This document shows, piece after piece, positions 56,887 through 64,000 of a stretch of 64,000 nt of DNA (position 1 is its first letter; each line of letters starts with the position of its first letter). This DNA is from Carnobacterium mobile DSM 4848 (GTDB lineage Bacteria; Bacillota; Bacilli; Lactobacillales; Carnobacteriaceae), in contig NZ_JQMR01000001.1 of assembly GCF_000744825.1 (NCBI RefSeq), positions 1,358,501 through 1,422,500 on the forward strand, read 5' to 3'. The notes below the pieces were generated by a model, which worked only from the letters and a program-made list of their open reading frames with translations, was not told where the DNA came from and ran no database searches. The position numbers and the translations under genes were made by a program.

Positions 56887-57262
56887 AGTCATCTCCCTTT
56901 TTTAAATTATTAACGAGCTAATATTAGTGTAGCTTGAACTACCTCCAATTACGACGTCGCTTATAAGTGGAGGTTTGCTGTCTAATGATGATAAACAACT
57001 GTTCAGTAAAAAAATCAACACGATAGAACACAATACCAATAATACTGTTTTTTCTTTTTTAGTGCGAACATCTAAAAAATAACTCTCTTTTTATCAGTAT
57101 AGCTTATTTTTTCTCTAAATCAAACAGATGATAAAAGCGCAAACAACTCTATTGTCATTAAAAACAATCATTCAAAACTTGAGGCACAAATTTCAAATGA
57201 TTATTTTTTCAGTTCTATTTTATTGTTCGTAACTTTTTCAAAACATTACCAATCGACGATTC
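56887..57262. other. Intergenic region with an imperfect hairpin
   Basis: The 376 bp are A/T-rich and hold no plausible gene. At 56942-56973, CCTCCA...CGACGTCG...TGGAGG forms a hairpin with a palindromic core. The pattern could be a remnant of an IS200/IS605-type right end or of another small element, but no transposase or tnpB is seen. Confidence 0.35.
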
Positions 57263-57715
57263 TTATTGTTTTTCCTGCCACTTTTTCAATGGGTTTTCTT
57301 GTTCTTTTTCTAACGGTATTTGCTGCATAGAAAGTTTTCGTTCAGAACGCGATTTTTTAAAATCTGTATAAATGGTTTTAGAGATTCCTAACCCTGCTTC
57401 CGCTGCGGTTTCGATGGATACGCAATAAAATCCTTGCTTCATACCAGATAAATACATCGCTGCTAAACACATGGGGCACGGCTCTCCACTAGCATACATT
57501 GTGTATTCCGATAAATCATGTGTTTGAAGCTCTGATTGCGCCTTTCGAATAGCCAGCATTTCAGCATGTCCGCTAATATCATAGGTATGATGAAGCTCAT
57601 TTACACCTTCAGCAACAATTTTTCCATCTTTTACTAGCACTGCTCCAAAAGGCTGGCCTCCATCACGAACATTCTTTTCAGCAAGATCTAATGCTCTTTC
57701 CATGAATTGATTCAT
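57263..57715 (-). CDS. guaD: Guanine deaminase (cytidine-deaminase fold)
   Basis: It deaminates guanine to xanthine in purine salvage. The 150-residue protein has the zinc site GHAEMLAIRKAQ (near residue 49) and GEPCPMCLAAMYLSGM (near 78), with the N-terminal GGQPFGAVLVKDG. Length and the C-terminal YTDFKKSRSERKLSM tail match Bacillus-type GuaD rather than TadA or cytidine deaminase. It stands alone, with no xanthine genes nearby. Confidence 0.88.
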   Translation of the reverse strand: MNQFMERALDLAEKNVRDGGQPFGAVLVKDGKIVAEGVNELHHTYDISGHAEMLAIRKAQSELQTHDLSEYTMYASGEPCPMCLAAMYLSGMKQGFYCVSIETAAEAGLGISKTIYTDFKKSRSERKLSMQQIPLEKEQENPLKKWQEKQ

Positions 57716-58234
57716 TTTTTTCCCTCCTAAAATTCATCTGTTATATACTATCTACTTTAAAGGATTCATTCTCATTAAGCAAAAAACAGCTCTTTTTAGG
57801 TTTGATAGTTTTAATAAAAGCGAGATAAGACGCTCAAAATCGTAAGAAATATAGGGAAATAAGTTTCGGGAACAATACTCTTTCAACCCCTTGCACTGAT
57901 ATTACATGAGATGACTTTCTAAAAGCACCAGAAAATCTGTATCTTAGAGAATAATTGATAGGAGTCTTTCATCTTTAGCTGATTCATCAACTAGTAAAAA
58001 ATAAATGATTTGAAATTTTGAACCCTTTGATAAGTGCTTCTTTACTGATTGCCTATTCTTTTATTAACAAGCGTACTTCTACTTAACATTTCTTCCCTGT
58101 TTTCTACTACTATTGTTTGCTAGACTGGCTCTACCAGACAATTCATCCTTTACTAACTGCATAACAAAATAAAAAACTATAAAATATTTAATTATCCCTA
58201 CTTTCCTACACTTTTTTATACTACCTTACTATCT
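57716..58234. other. Long intergenic region with no recognised feature
   Basis: About 520 A/T-rich bp separate guaD from the YkkCD terminator. I found no open frame with a ribosome binding site, no strong promoter pair, no repeat and no stable hairpin apart from that terminator. It may be a decayed gene. Confidence 0.5.
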
Positions 58235-58274
58235 AAAAAAGCTGATTGAGTTAATTTCCCTCAACCAGCTTTTT
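58235..58274 (-). terminator. Terminator of the guanidinium exporter operon
   Basis: On the minus strand AAAAAGCTGGTTGAG pairs with CTCAATCAGCTTTTTT (one mismatch) around a 9-base loop, with a T6 end. Confidence 0.9.
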
Positions 58275-58291
58275 AGCTAGATCCTTTTTCA

Positions 58292-58606
58292 TTAGGACAC
58301 TAATTTTAACCCTATTGTTGCTCCTAAGATCATTGCAATAAAAAGGATTCTTTTCCAGTCTTTTGATTCACCATACAGCAACATTCCTAATAAAGCTCCG
58401 CCAGATGCTCCTATTCCTGTCCAGATAGCATAAGCTGTTCCCATAGGAATGGTTTTCATCGCATACGATAGAAAGAAAAAACTAGCTCCAAAACCTACTG
58501 CTAATAAAAGCAGTGATTGCCAATTGCGGTGTTGATTCAGTCGATTGATCATCATGACACCCACTACTTCGAATAACCCGCCTGCAATTAATGAAAGCCA
58601 CGCCAT
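58292..58606 (-). CDS. SMR-family guanidinium exporter subunit, YkkD-like
   Basis: The 104-residue protein has four membrane helices and begins [20 protein letters not shown], with the key membrane glutamate at about residue 13. It has the SYAMKTIPMGTAYAIWTGIGASG signature of the SMR family. It begins one base inside the stop of the upstream SMR gene (TAATG overlap). Paired SMRs under guanidine-I riboswitches (YkkC/YkkD type) export guanidinium. Confidence 0.9.
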   Translation of the reverse strand: MAWLSLIAGGLFEVVGVMMINRLNQHRNWQSLLLLAVGFGASFFFLSYAMKTIPMGTAYAIWTGIGASGGALLGMLLYGESKDWKRILFIAMILGATIGLKLVS

Positions 58607-58947
58607 TAAGAAACACCTCCTTTTTCAGGTTTGTCTTCAGTCACTAACTTCAAGCCTATAACACCGGCCAGTAAAAGAAAAATCAGCAGCAATTTACTGA
58701 TATTTAAAGGCTCGTTAAAGAAAATAATTTCAGAAAAGACTGTTCCTGCTGTTCCTAAACCAACAAAGACTGCATATACTGTTCCCACTGGAATGTATTG
58801 ACTTGCTGCAATAATCAAATAAAAACTAAGCACGATTGCAAAAAGTGTTCCTAGCCATTCCCAAACATTCGTCGCATGGTTTAAACCAACTACCCATAGT
58901 ACTTCACAAACAGCACCTAATAATACTTTTCCCCAATGCTTATTCAT
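58606..58947 (-). CDS. SMR-family guanidinium exporter subunit, YkkC-like
   Basis: The 113-residue protein has four helices, the glutamate in [18 protein letters not shown] (near residue 15) and [23 protein letters not shown]. It is the first gene of a two-gene paired-SMR operon; the partner overlaps by one base. The leader carries a guanidine-I riboswitch, which gives the function. A GAGGAGGGA site precedes the ATG. Confidence 0.9.
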   Translation of the reverse strand: MNKHWGKVLLGAVCEVLWVVGLNHATNVWEWLGTLFAIVLSFYLIIAASQYIPVGTVYAVFVGLGTAGTVFSEIIFFNEPLNISKLLLIFLLLAGVIGLKLVTEDKPEKGGVS

Positions 58948-58976
58948 ATAAAAGTTTCCCTCCTCATTTATTGCAA

Positions 58977-59098
58977 AATAAAAAGCTCGAAAGTGAACTG
59001 TTTACCAGTTACTCCCGGGCTTTTGTCCCTCCGTGACACAGAAAAACTGTGCGTTTTCTCTCGGACCAGTCCAATCATTTAGATTGCGGAACCCTAGA
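58977..59098 (-). ncRNA. Guanidine-I riboswitch (ykkC class) with terminator
   Basis: The minus strand reads CTAGGGTTCCG, GACTGGTCCGAGAGAAAACG, ACGGAGGGACAAAAGCCCGGGAG, the conserved ykkC core in order. Behind it, AAAAGC.CG..AGTAACTG pairs with CAGTT.ACT..CG.GCTTTTT to form a terminator whose left arm is part of the aptamer. Guanidine binding should prevent this hairpin and turn on the SMR genes. Confidence 0.95.
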
Positions 59099-59126
59099 AA
59101 ACAATCGATTTGTGCAATTAAATTTT

Positions 59127-59154
59127 AGTATAAAGATTATTTTTAAATAGTCAA
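59127..59154 (-). promoter_or_regulatory. Promoter of the guanidine-riboswitch operon
   Basis: On the minus strand: TTGACT, 16-base spacer, TATACT. The -35 ends exactly where the IS target duplication begins (59154). Confidence 0.85.
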
Positions 59155-59181
59155 GAAAAAATAGACAGATCACTTTCAGCT
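59154..59181. repeat. Left 28-bp target-site duplication of the IS1202-type IS
   Basis: The 28 bases from AGAAAAAATAG to CACTTTCAGCT recur exactly at 60761-60788 in the same orientation. A 27-28 bp duplication is a hallmark of IS1202-type transposition. Confidence 0.9.
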
Positions 59182-59250
59182 ATCATTCGAACGTGATAAT
59201 GTCCTAAGTAGGTCGAAGCATAAAATGTCCCAAAATGATAAAATAAACTC

Positions 59251-60657
59251 ATGAAAAGGATCATGCTAACGATGAATGAAGATAAAAAATATAAAGTAAT
59301 AAAAGCTGTGGCAGAAAAAAGAAAGGAAAAAAAGAGAGCTTGTGTTGAACTTGGGCTCTCGACGAGGCAAGTCAACAGATTGATTCAAGACTATCAAAAA
59401 GGAGGAAAAGCTATTTTTTCACACGGTAACAGAGGAAAAACGGCTAAGCACGCTGTGCCAAAGGAAACAAAAAAACAAGTGGTCGAGCTCTATCAAAGTT
59501 TTAAGATACAGCCTAATGTGAAGCATTTTACTGAAATTCTGAAGGAGGATTATGACATCTGTTACACCGATACGACTATTCGTCGTATTTTATATCAAGC
59601 GAATATTTTATCACCTAAAACCCAAAGAAAAACGCGTAAGAAAATAAAAGCTCGAATCAAAGCTAAATCGATGAAAGGAGAAAAAAAGGCTGAGAACCCA
59701 TTGGTTCCAAGAGCCGAAGATCAAATGGAGTTACCCGAAAAAAGCCATCCCAGCCGTCCTAGAAAGAAATATCAGGGGGAGCTTATTCAAATGGATGCCA
59801 GTTCCTATAACTGGTTTGGTAAAGAGGTGACACATCTTCATTTAGCTATTGATGACGCTTCTGGTAATATCGTTGGGGCTTATTTCGATACGCAAGAAAC
59901 ACTCAAGGGTTATTATCATGTGCTCAATCAGATTCTAACGAAACAAGGCATTCCCTTAGCTTTTTTGACAGATAAACGAACGGTTTTTGAATACACATCA
60001 AAAGCCATGAGAGCGGTTGAAGAAGATACATTTACCCAGTTCGGGTTTGCCTGTCATCAACTCGGTATTGAGATTAGAACTTCATCTATTCCACAAGCTA
60101 AAGGACGTGTAGAGCGCTTAAACGGGACTGTTCAATCGCGACTTCCTGTAGATTTAGAATTAGCTGGAATACAATCTATTGAGGAATCCAATCATTTTTT
60201 AACGAAATGGGTTAGAACTTTCAATAAGAAGTTTGGTCATAAAACGAAGGAATCCATTTATGAAAAGGCACCAACTAAATCTGAAATCAATTTGTTATTA
60301 GCACGAGTAGCGAATAGAAAAGTGGATAGTGGGCATCATATTCGTTATCAAAATAACTACTACCTGCCTACGGAAGGTAGTGAAGATAAATACTTCACAC
60401 GAAAATCAAAGGTGCTAATTATCGAAGCGTTTAATGGAGATATCTATGTAAATATAGCTGAAAAAATATACACAACAAGGAGCCTGAAAGAGCATGACTA
60501 TTACTCAAAAGAGTTTGATCCGATTCCAGAGCAAAAAAAAGAAAGACGCCAGTATATTCCCCCACAATCTCACCCGTGGAAACTAGAATCTTTCAAAAGA
60601 TATCTTCGCAGTGTCGGAAAAACACTCGAAGAGTACGAAGCTGAACAAACAGCTTAA
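59251..60657 (+). CDS. IS1202-type transposase
   Basis: The protein is 468 residues from the first ATG. An N-terminal helix-turn-helix contains RACVELGLSTRQVNRLIQDY (near residue 30). The DDE integrase core has QMDASSYNWFG (near 187), HLHLAIDDASGNIVGAYFD and PQAKGRVERLNGTVQSRLP (catalytic Glu). A basic C-terminal part ends ESFKRYLRSVGKTLEEYEAE. The reading frame is intact. The ATG at 59272 (MNEDKKYK) is an alternative start with a better-placed AAAGGA site. Confidence 0.9.
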   Translation: MKRIMLTMNEDKKYKVIKAVAEKRKEKKRACVELGLSTRQVNRLIQDYQKGGKAIFSHGNRGKTAKHAVPKETKKQVVELYQSFKIQPNVKHFTEILKEDYDICYTDTTIRRILYQANILSPKTQRKTRKKIKARIKAKSMKGEKKAENPLVPRAEDQMELPEKSHPSRPRKKYQGELIQMDASSYNWFGKEVTHLHLAIDDASGNIVGAYFDTQETLKGYYHVLNQILTKQGIPLAFLTDKRTVFEYTSKAMRAVEEDTFTQFGFACHQLGIEIRTSSIPQAKGRVERLNGTVQSRLPVDLELAGIQSIEESNHFLTKWVRTFNKKFGHKTKESIYEKAPTKSEINLLLARVANRKVDSGHHIRYQNNYYLPTEGSEDKYFTRKSKVLIIEAFNGDIYVNIAEKIYTTRSLKEHDYYSKEFDPIPEQKKERRQYIPPQSHPWKLESFKRYLRSVGKTLEEYEAEQTA

Positions 60658-60677
60658 GGCTAATTTTAACAAATTCA

Positions 60678-60726
60678 GTCACATTAATGCAAGCTTTTGC
60701 GAAGTAAAAGCTTGCATTAATGTGAC
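60678..60726. repeat. Perfect 21-bp inverted repeat at the IS 3' end
   Basis: GTCACATTAATGCAAGCTTTT and its exact complement flank a 7-base loop (GCGAAGT), 20 bp after the transposase stop and within the IS. No T tract follows, so it may be a protective or insulating hairpin more than a standard terminator. Confidence 0.9.
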
Positions 60727-60760
60727 CCTTGGTTTTGGGACATTTTTACTTTCGCTTGAC

Positions 60761-60788
60761 AGAAAAAATAGACAGATCACTTTCAGCT
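60761..60788. repeat. Right 28-bp target-site duplication of the IS1202-type IS
   Basis: Identical to 59154-59181, directly after the right end of the IS. Confidence 0.9.
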
Positions 60789-60839
60789 TACTATTATTTT
60801 TTCATTCAACCGACATTCAAATCACTATCAGTTCAAACT

Positions 60840-61370
60840 TTATTTGCCAAAGGTCATTTTTGTTTCCAAAACCAACAGTTTCTTCTTCATAGGCAATTTA
60901 CCCCTGTAGCCGGAAATTCCTCCATTTTTATGGATTACTCGGTGACAAGGAACAACAATTAAAATAGGATTTTTCCCAATGGCGGTTCCGACAGCGCGGG
61001 AAGAACCAGGTCGATTGATCTTATCAGCGATTTCTCCATAAGAAGTCGTTTCACCATAAGGCAGTTCCTTTAATGCTGCCCATACTTCTTGTTGAAAGAC
61101 GGTTCCAATCGCATTAAGCGGAATATCGAAGCGGCTTCTTTCTCCTTTAAAATACTCTTGCAATTGTTCAGCGTATTTAGCTGTCTCTGCTTCATTTTCT
61201 TCTAACAAAGCACCCGGTACATATTTTTCAGTCCAATTTTCTAATTCAGCGAAACCTTCACCCAAAGAACCGACAAAACAGAGTCCTTCTGATGTGGCAG
61301 CTAAATAAAGCGGCCATTCTTGATTGTCCAGCTGCTGGTAAAAAACAAGATGTCTTACTTTATCTTCCAC
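60840..61370 (-). CDS. ogt: Methylated-DNA-[protein]-cysteine S-methyltransferase
   Basis: This suicide DNA-repair enzyme takes alkyl groups from O6-alkylguanine. The 176-residue protein has the active-site motif NPILIVVPCHRVIHKNG (Cys near residue 144), preceded by PYGETTSYGEIADKI and RAVGTAIGKN. It uses a GTG start at 61370, with GGAGG 6 bases upstream. It lies 25 bp after the acetyltransferase gene and may share its mRNA. Confidence 0.95.
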   Translation of the reverse strand: MEDKVRHLVFYQQLDNQEWPLYLAATSEGLCFVGSLGEGFAELENWTEKYVPGALLEENEAETAKYAEQLQEYFKGERSRFDIPLNAIGTVFQQEVWAALKELPYGETTSYGEIADKINRPGSSRAVGTAIGKNPILIVVPCHRVIHKNGGISGYRGKLPMKKKLLVLETKMTFGK

Positions 61371-61395
61371 TCTTTTCCTCCCCTTTTAAAATGAT

Positions 61396-61977
61396 TTATT
61401 TTGCTTCAGTATTGATCTTTTTAATGGTTTTTGCTGGTACACCTGCAACAACTGTATCCGCTGGCACATCTTTGTTGACAACTGCTCCTGCAGCCACAAC
61501 GGACCCATTTCCAATAGTGACACCCGGCAGTATAGTTGAATTGGAACCGATCCAAACATTCTCTCCAATTGTAACGGAAGAAGGATAAACAGTGTTTCGT
61601 GTTTCTATAGATAAGCCATGGTTGAGTGTAGCAATTGTAACGTTCATTCCCAATAAGGCACCATCTCCGATACTGATCCCGCCTCTATCTTGAAAGGAAC
61701 AACCGATGTTAAAAAATACGTTTTTCCCAATAGAAATATTTTTTCCAAAATTTGTATAGAACGGCGGATTGCAGACAAAAGAAGGATCGATTTTTTTGCC
61801 TGTCAATTCACTAAAAATAGCCACTATTTCTTCTGTTGAATGATAGGATGTATTCAAAGTCATAGTGAGTTTTTGAGCTTCATCACTGCAGTGGGCTGAA
61901 AGTTCATTTACTTCTTTATCCTCTTCTGAAATCGGATGCCCTTGTTTGCAAAACTCAAGAAATTCGTTCATCTCCAT
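61396..61977 (-). CDS. Maltose/galactoside O-acetyltransferase-family protein
   Basis: The 193-residue protein has left-handed beta-helix hexapeptide repeats from about residue 70 (ISIGKNVFFNIGCSFQDRGGISIGDGALLG, then VTIGENVWIGSNSTILPGVTIG). The catalytic histidine lies in IATLNHGLS near residue 117. VVAGVPAKTIKKIN and length match Maa/LacA-type sugar acetyltransferases. The sugar is unknown. An AGAGGAG site precedes the ATG. Confidence 0.9.
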   Translation of the reverse strand: MEMNEFLEFCKQGHPISEEDKEVNELSAHCSDEAQKLTMTLNTSYHSTEEIVAIFSELTGKKIDPSFVCNPPFYTNFGKNISIGKNVFFNIGCSFQDRGGISIGDGALLGMNVTIATLNHGLSIETRNTVYPSSVTIGENVWIGSNSTILPGVTIGNGSVVAAGAVVNKDVPADTVVAGVPAKTIKKINTEAK

Positions 61978-62201
61978 ATAAAAACTCCTCTGCCTTCCTT
62001 TTTTTATTGCACTTTGCCTGTTTCAGTCTAACTGATACTTATTCAGCAAATAGTCTCCATATAAAATTGAAACAGACGCTACCTAAAATTGACTTAACAA
62101 TAACTAGTGACCTGCTTTAAAACAATAGTAACACAACCAGCGAAAAAAATACTTATGCATTTATTTTTTGCCTCATCCATTTTCGGGTATCTCTATAATC
62201 T

Positions 62202-62233
62202 GTCGTTACCCATAAATAAAATTGGGTTGACAT
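62202..62233. promoter_or_regulatory. Candidate BirA operator upstream of birA-bioY
   Basis: Half-sites GTTACC and GGTTGAC are inverted with 14 bp between them, the spacing of Firmicute BirA operators (TTGTTAACC-N14/15-GGTTAACAA type). It overlaps the -35 box of the birA promoter, so biotin-dependent autorepression is expected. The left half is weak. Confidence 0.5.
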
Positions 62234-62255
62234 TCATTTGTTCAATCGTTACACT
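62227..62255 (+). promoter_or_regulatory. Promoter of birA-bioY
   Basis: TTGACA, 17-base spacer, TACACT, with a short leader (about 15 nt) to the start codon at 62277. Confidence 0.85.
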
Positions 62256-62276
62256 CTTGTTAAAGAGGTGATAGGT

Positions 62277-63275
62277 ATGACAACAAAACAACGTGTATTG
62301 GCTTTTTTAGAAAAAAATAAAGGATCCGCTGTTTCTGGTCAAGAATTAGCGGATACCCTACAGATTTCTCGAACTTCTATTTGGAAAGCAATCAATTTAT
62401 TGAAAGAAGACGGTTATGCAATTGAAGCAGTACCGAATAAAGGGTATTGTCTCTCTGCAACTTCTGATCTTTTATCGGCTGAAGCGATACGTCCTTTCTT
62501 GCTGCCGGAATTAAAAGAACGGCCTTTTCATATTTTGAAAACAACGGAATCGACTAATAATGAAGCGAAAAAAATAATTGTTGACCAAGCAACTACAGAA
62601 GCGATTGTTTTATCTGAAGAGCAGACAAAAGGCAAAGGACGTTTAGGAAGATTTTTCTATTCTCCGCCACAAACGGGCATCTATATGAGCCTTATCCTAA
62701 AACCGCATTTGACGACGATGGATGCAACTTTGATCACAACTGCTGCTGCCGTTGCTGTCTGTTTGGCGATTGAAAAAGTAACAAATAAGAAACCGCAAAT
62801 CAAATGGGTCAACGATCTTTACTTAGACGGGTATAAAATTTCAGGTATTTTAACTGAAGCCGTCACAAATTTTGAAAATGGAACGATTGAAACCATTATT
62901 CTGGGAATCGGTTTAAACTTTAGAATGCCGCTTGAAGGCTTTCCAGCTGAATTGCAATCCATCGCAGGAAGTTTATTATCCTCAGAAAACCCTGAACTAA
63001 CTCGTAATGAGTTGATTGCTGAAATCATTAATCAATTCCATCATATTTACCAAGAGATTGAGACCAGAGAATATCTTGAAGCTTACAAAGAACGTTGTTT
63101 TGTCTTTGGTAAAAAAATCAACTTTAAACAAGGAAAACAAGAGTTTGAAGCTGTTCCAATTGATATTGATCAACAAGGCGGTTTGATCGTTAAAATGAAA
63201 GATGGCGAACATCGCACCTTATCTTATGGCGAAATAACCATCAAACGTCCATTTAACAAGGAGAACCTAAAATGA
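62277..63275 (+). CDS. birA: Bifunctional biotin-protein ligase / biotin repressor BirA
   Basis: BirA makes biotinoyl-AMP, charges carboxylases, and represses biotin genes. The 332-residue protein has an N-terminal helix-turn-helix (SGQELADTLQISRTSIWKAINLL, near residue 20) and a ligase domain with the biotin loop SEEQTKGKGRLGRFFYSPP (near 118). KIKWVNDLYLDGYKISGILTEA-type block follows (here KPQIKWVNDLYLDGYKISG). The ATG at 62277 has an AGAGGTGATAGG site. It shares ATGA with bioY. Confidence 0.96.
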   Translation: MTTKQRVLAFLEKNKGSAVSGQELADTLQISRTSIWKAINLLKEDGYAIEAVPNKGYCLSATSDLLSAEAIRPFLLPELKERPFHILKTTESTNNEAKKIIVDQATTEAIVLSEEQTKGKGRLGRFFYSPPQTGIYMSLILKPHLTTMDATLITTAAAVAVCLAIEKVTNKKPQIKWVNDLYLDGYKISGILTEAVTNFENGTIETIILGIGLNFRMPLEGFPAELQSIAGSLLSSENPELTRNELIAEIINQFHHIYQEIETREYLEAYKERCFVFGKKINFKQGKQEFEAVPIDIDQQGGLIVKMKDGEHRTLSYGEITIKRPFNKENLK

Positions 63276-63805
63276 AAATGAGTGCAAGAGATCTTACGTA
63301 TTGCAGTGTTATGGCTGCCTTAACCTTTATCAGCGGATTTATCAGTATTCCTCTTGGGCCGATTCCTTTAACCCTGCAAACCTTATTTGCTTTATTGACA
63401 GGAATATTGCTGACAAAAAACAATGCCCTTGTGTCGCAAGGGTTGCATATAGTCTTAGTCGTCCTCATAAACGGCTTTCAATCTTTCCTCACTCCAAGTT
63501 TTGGCTTTGTTTTTGGCTTTGCAGCAGGAGCGTATGTTATCGCGTTTATATTAGAAAAATACCGTTTCTCTATGCAAACTGTTTCAGTAGCTGTTCTTAT
63601 CGGCTCGCTGATTATTTACCTGATTGGACTTCCTTATATGGCATTTATTTTAAATGGTTATTTGGGTAGCAACTTATCAGTATTTCAAATTTTCCAAATG
63701 GGAATGTTGATCTTTATTCCCGGGGACATCATCAAGGCGGTTATTGCCATTGCTCTTGGTCTGCGGTTACACGGAAAAATTGCTCGTTCTCAAACATCCA
63801 TTTAA
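63272..63805 (+). CDS. bioY: Biotin transporter S component BioY
   Basis: BioY binds biotin in the membrane and pairs with shared ECF energy-coupling subunits. The 177-residue protein has six helices; SGFISIPLGPIPLTLQTLFALLTG (near residues 20-43), FGFVFGFAAGAYVIAF and the C-terminal FIPGDIIKAVIAIALGLRL are family marks. It overlaps birA by 4 bp (ATGA), so biotin sensing and uptake are translationally coupled. Confidence 0.96.
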   Translation: MKMSARDLTYCSVMAALTFISGFISIPLGPIPLTLQTLFALLTGILLTKNNALVSQGLHIVLVVLINGFQSFLTPSFGFVFGFAAGAYVIAFILEKYRFSMQTVSVAVLIGSLIIYLIGLPYMAFILNGYLGSNLSVFQIFQMGMLIFIPGDIIKAVIAIALGLRLHGKIARSQTSI

Positions 63806-63821
63806 TTGAGGACCTTGTTTG

Positions 63822-64000
63822 TTAATCTGTTTTTCCTGGCATAATGATGCTAGCTGGATCAATGCCAAGAGATTCGGCTGTTTCTTCATTGATGAATAGT
63901 TCTAACTGATCAGAGGTTTCTACTGGCATTTCAGCTGGTTTTTTCCCCTGCTGAATTATTTCTAAAGCCATCTGAGCTGTCTGACGCCCTAAGTCTTCGT
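63822..64000 (-). CDS. ABC transporter substrate-binding protein, C-terminal part (5' end outside window)
   Basis: The last 59 codons are readable on the minus strand: EDLGRQTAQMALEIIQQGKK, PAEMPVETSDQLELFINEET and ESLGIDPASIIMPGKTD before the TAA at 63822. The EDLGRQTA...PVE...LFINEETAESLGI pattern is the C-terminus of ABC_sub_bind-type proteins (TrpX-like). The ligand and the rest of the operon lie outside the window. Confidence 0.75.
   Translation of the reverse strand, partial: EDLGRQTAQMALEIIQQGKKPAEMPVETSDQLELFINEETAESLGIDPASIIMPGKTD

Larger units (their letters stand above)
59182..60760 (+). mobile_element. Complete IS1202-family (ISNCY group) insertion sequence
   Basis: The element is about 1.58 kb (ends +/- 1 bp) with one intact transposase. 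Ends pair as imperfect inverted repeats: ATCATTCGAACGTGATAATG... on the left against GTCAAGCGAAAGTAAAAATG... on the right (both end TGTCC), 17 of 23 identical. The exact 28-bp flanking repeat marks a fairly recent insertion. It separates the guanidinium exporter operon from ogt and abuts that operon's -35 box. Confidence 0.88.

Overview
The window is a low-GC Firmicute chromosome segment, with many A/T-rich spacers and strong AGGAGG-type ribosome binding sites. It most resembles a lactic-acid bacterium of the Carnobacteriaceae/Enterococcaceae type (Carnobacterium-like). This rests on gene content: a galKETM-galR operon, Rex, HrcA/CIRCE-controlled groESL, OhrR/Ohr, a glmS with NagR-like operators, and YkkCD under a guanidine riboswitch. 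The assignment is an inference; no rRNA or tRNA gene was seen. Gene density is high, most genes are housekeeping or metabolic, and only two insertion sequences interrupt the chromosome.

Layout, left to right. 1-3 kb: the 5' part of pncB, then a complete ISLre2-type IS with 8-bp target duplications. 3-10 kb: DoxX, a frameshifted lipoprotein, a membrane protein, a phosphotransferase, groESL with promoter and CIRCE, a CPBP protease, and rex with Rex-type operators. 10-15 kb: an ABC-F ATPase, a multi-branched structured element, and the t6A operon tsaB-rimI-like-rimI-tsaD. 15-19 kb: CsbD, an SDR, a 4 x 51-bp tandem repeat array and an RluA-family synthase. 18.4-24.3 kb: the Leloir operon galK-galE-galT-galM-galR with promoter and a cre-like site. 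24-32 kb: a CAP-domain protein, PepF, a DUF975 protein, a cytoplasmic GGT with a neighbouring 10-TM carrier, and a PfkB sugar kinase.

32-46 kb: glmS, a carboxyethylornithine-synthase-like enzyme, a flavin protein, an NhaC-family transporter under a lysine riboswitch, an NmrA-type pseudogene, surface and lipoproteins, a 5'-nucleotidase-like ectoenzyme, and a flavodoxin-like protein with two C-terminal membrane helices. 46-53 kb: a GSP39-like SDR, a zinc-binding lipoprotein with a Zur-like box, an AI-2E family protein, VanZ, ohrR-ohr with operator, and MFS + HAD genes divergent from a Crp/Fnr regulator across a 24-bp perfect palindrome. 54-64 kb: a second frameshifted lipoprotein, an OYE, a HAD, guanine deaminase, the YkkCD pair under a guanidine-I riboswitch, an IS1202-type IS flanked by a 28-bp duplication and abutting that operon's promoter, ogt, a maltose-type acetyltransferase, birA-bioY, and the end of an ABC substrate-binding protein.

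The most unusual material is non-coding: the branched element after the ABC-F gene, the 51-bp repeat array, the Crp/Fnr palindrome, the double Rex-like site with short spacing, and the IS-riboswitch promoter junction. No wholly new multi-gene system is claimed. All family assignments come from motifs read by eye; no database search was possible.
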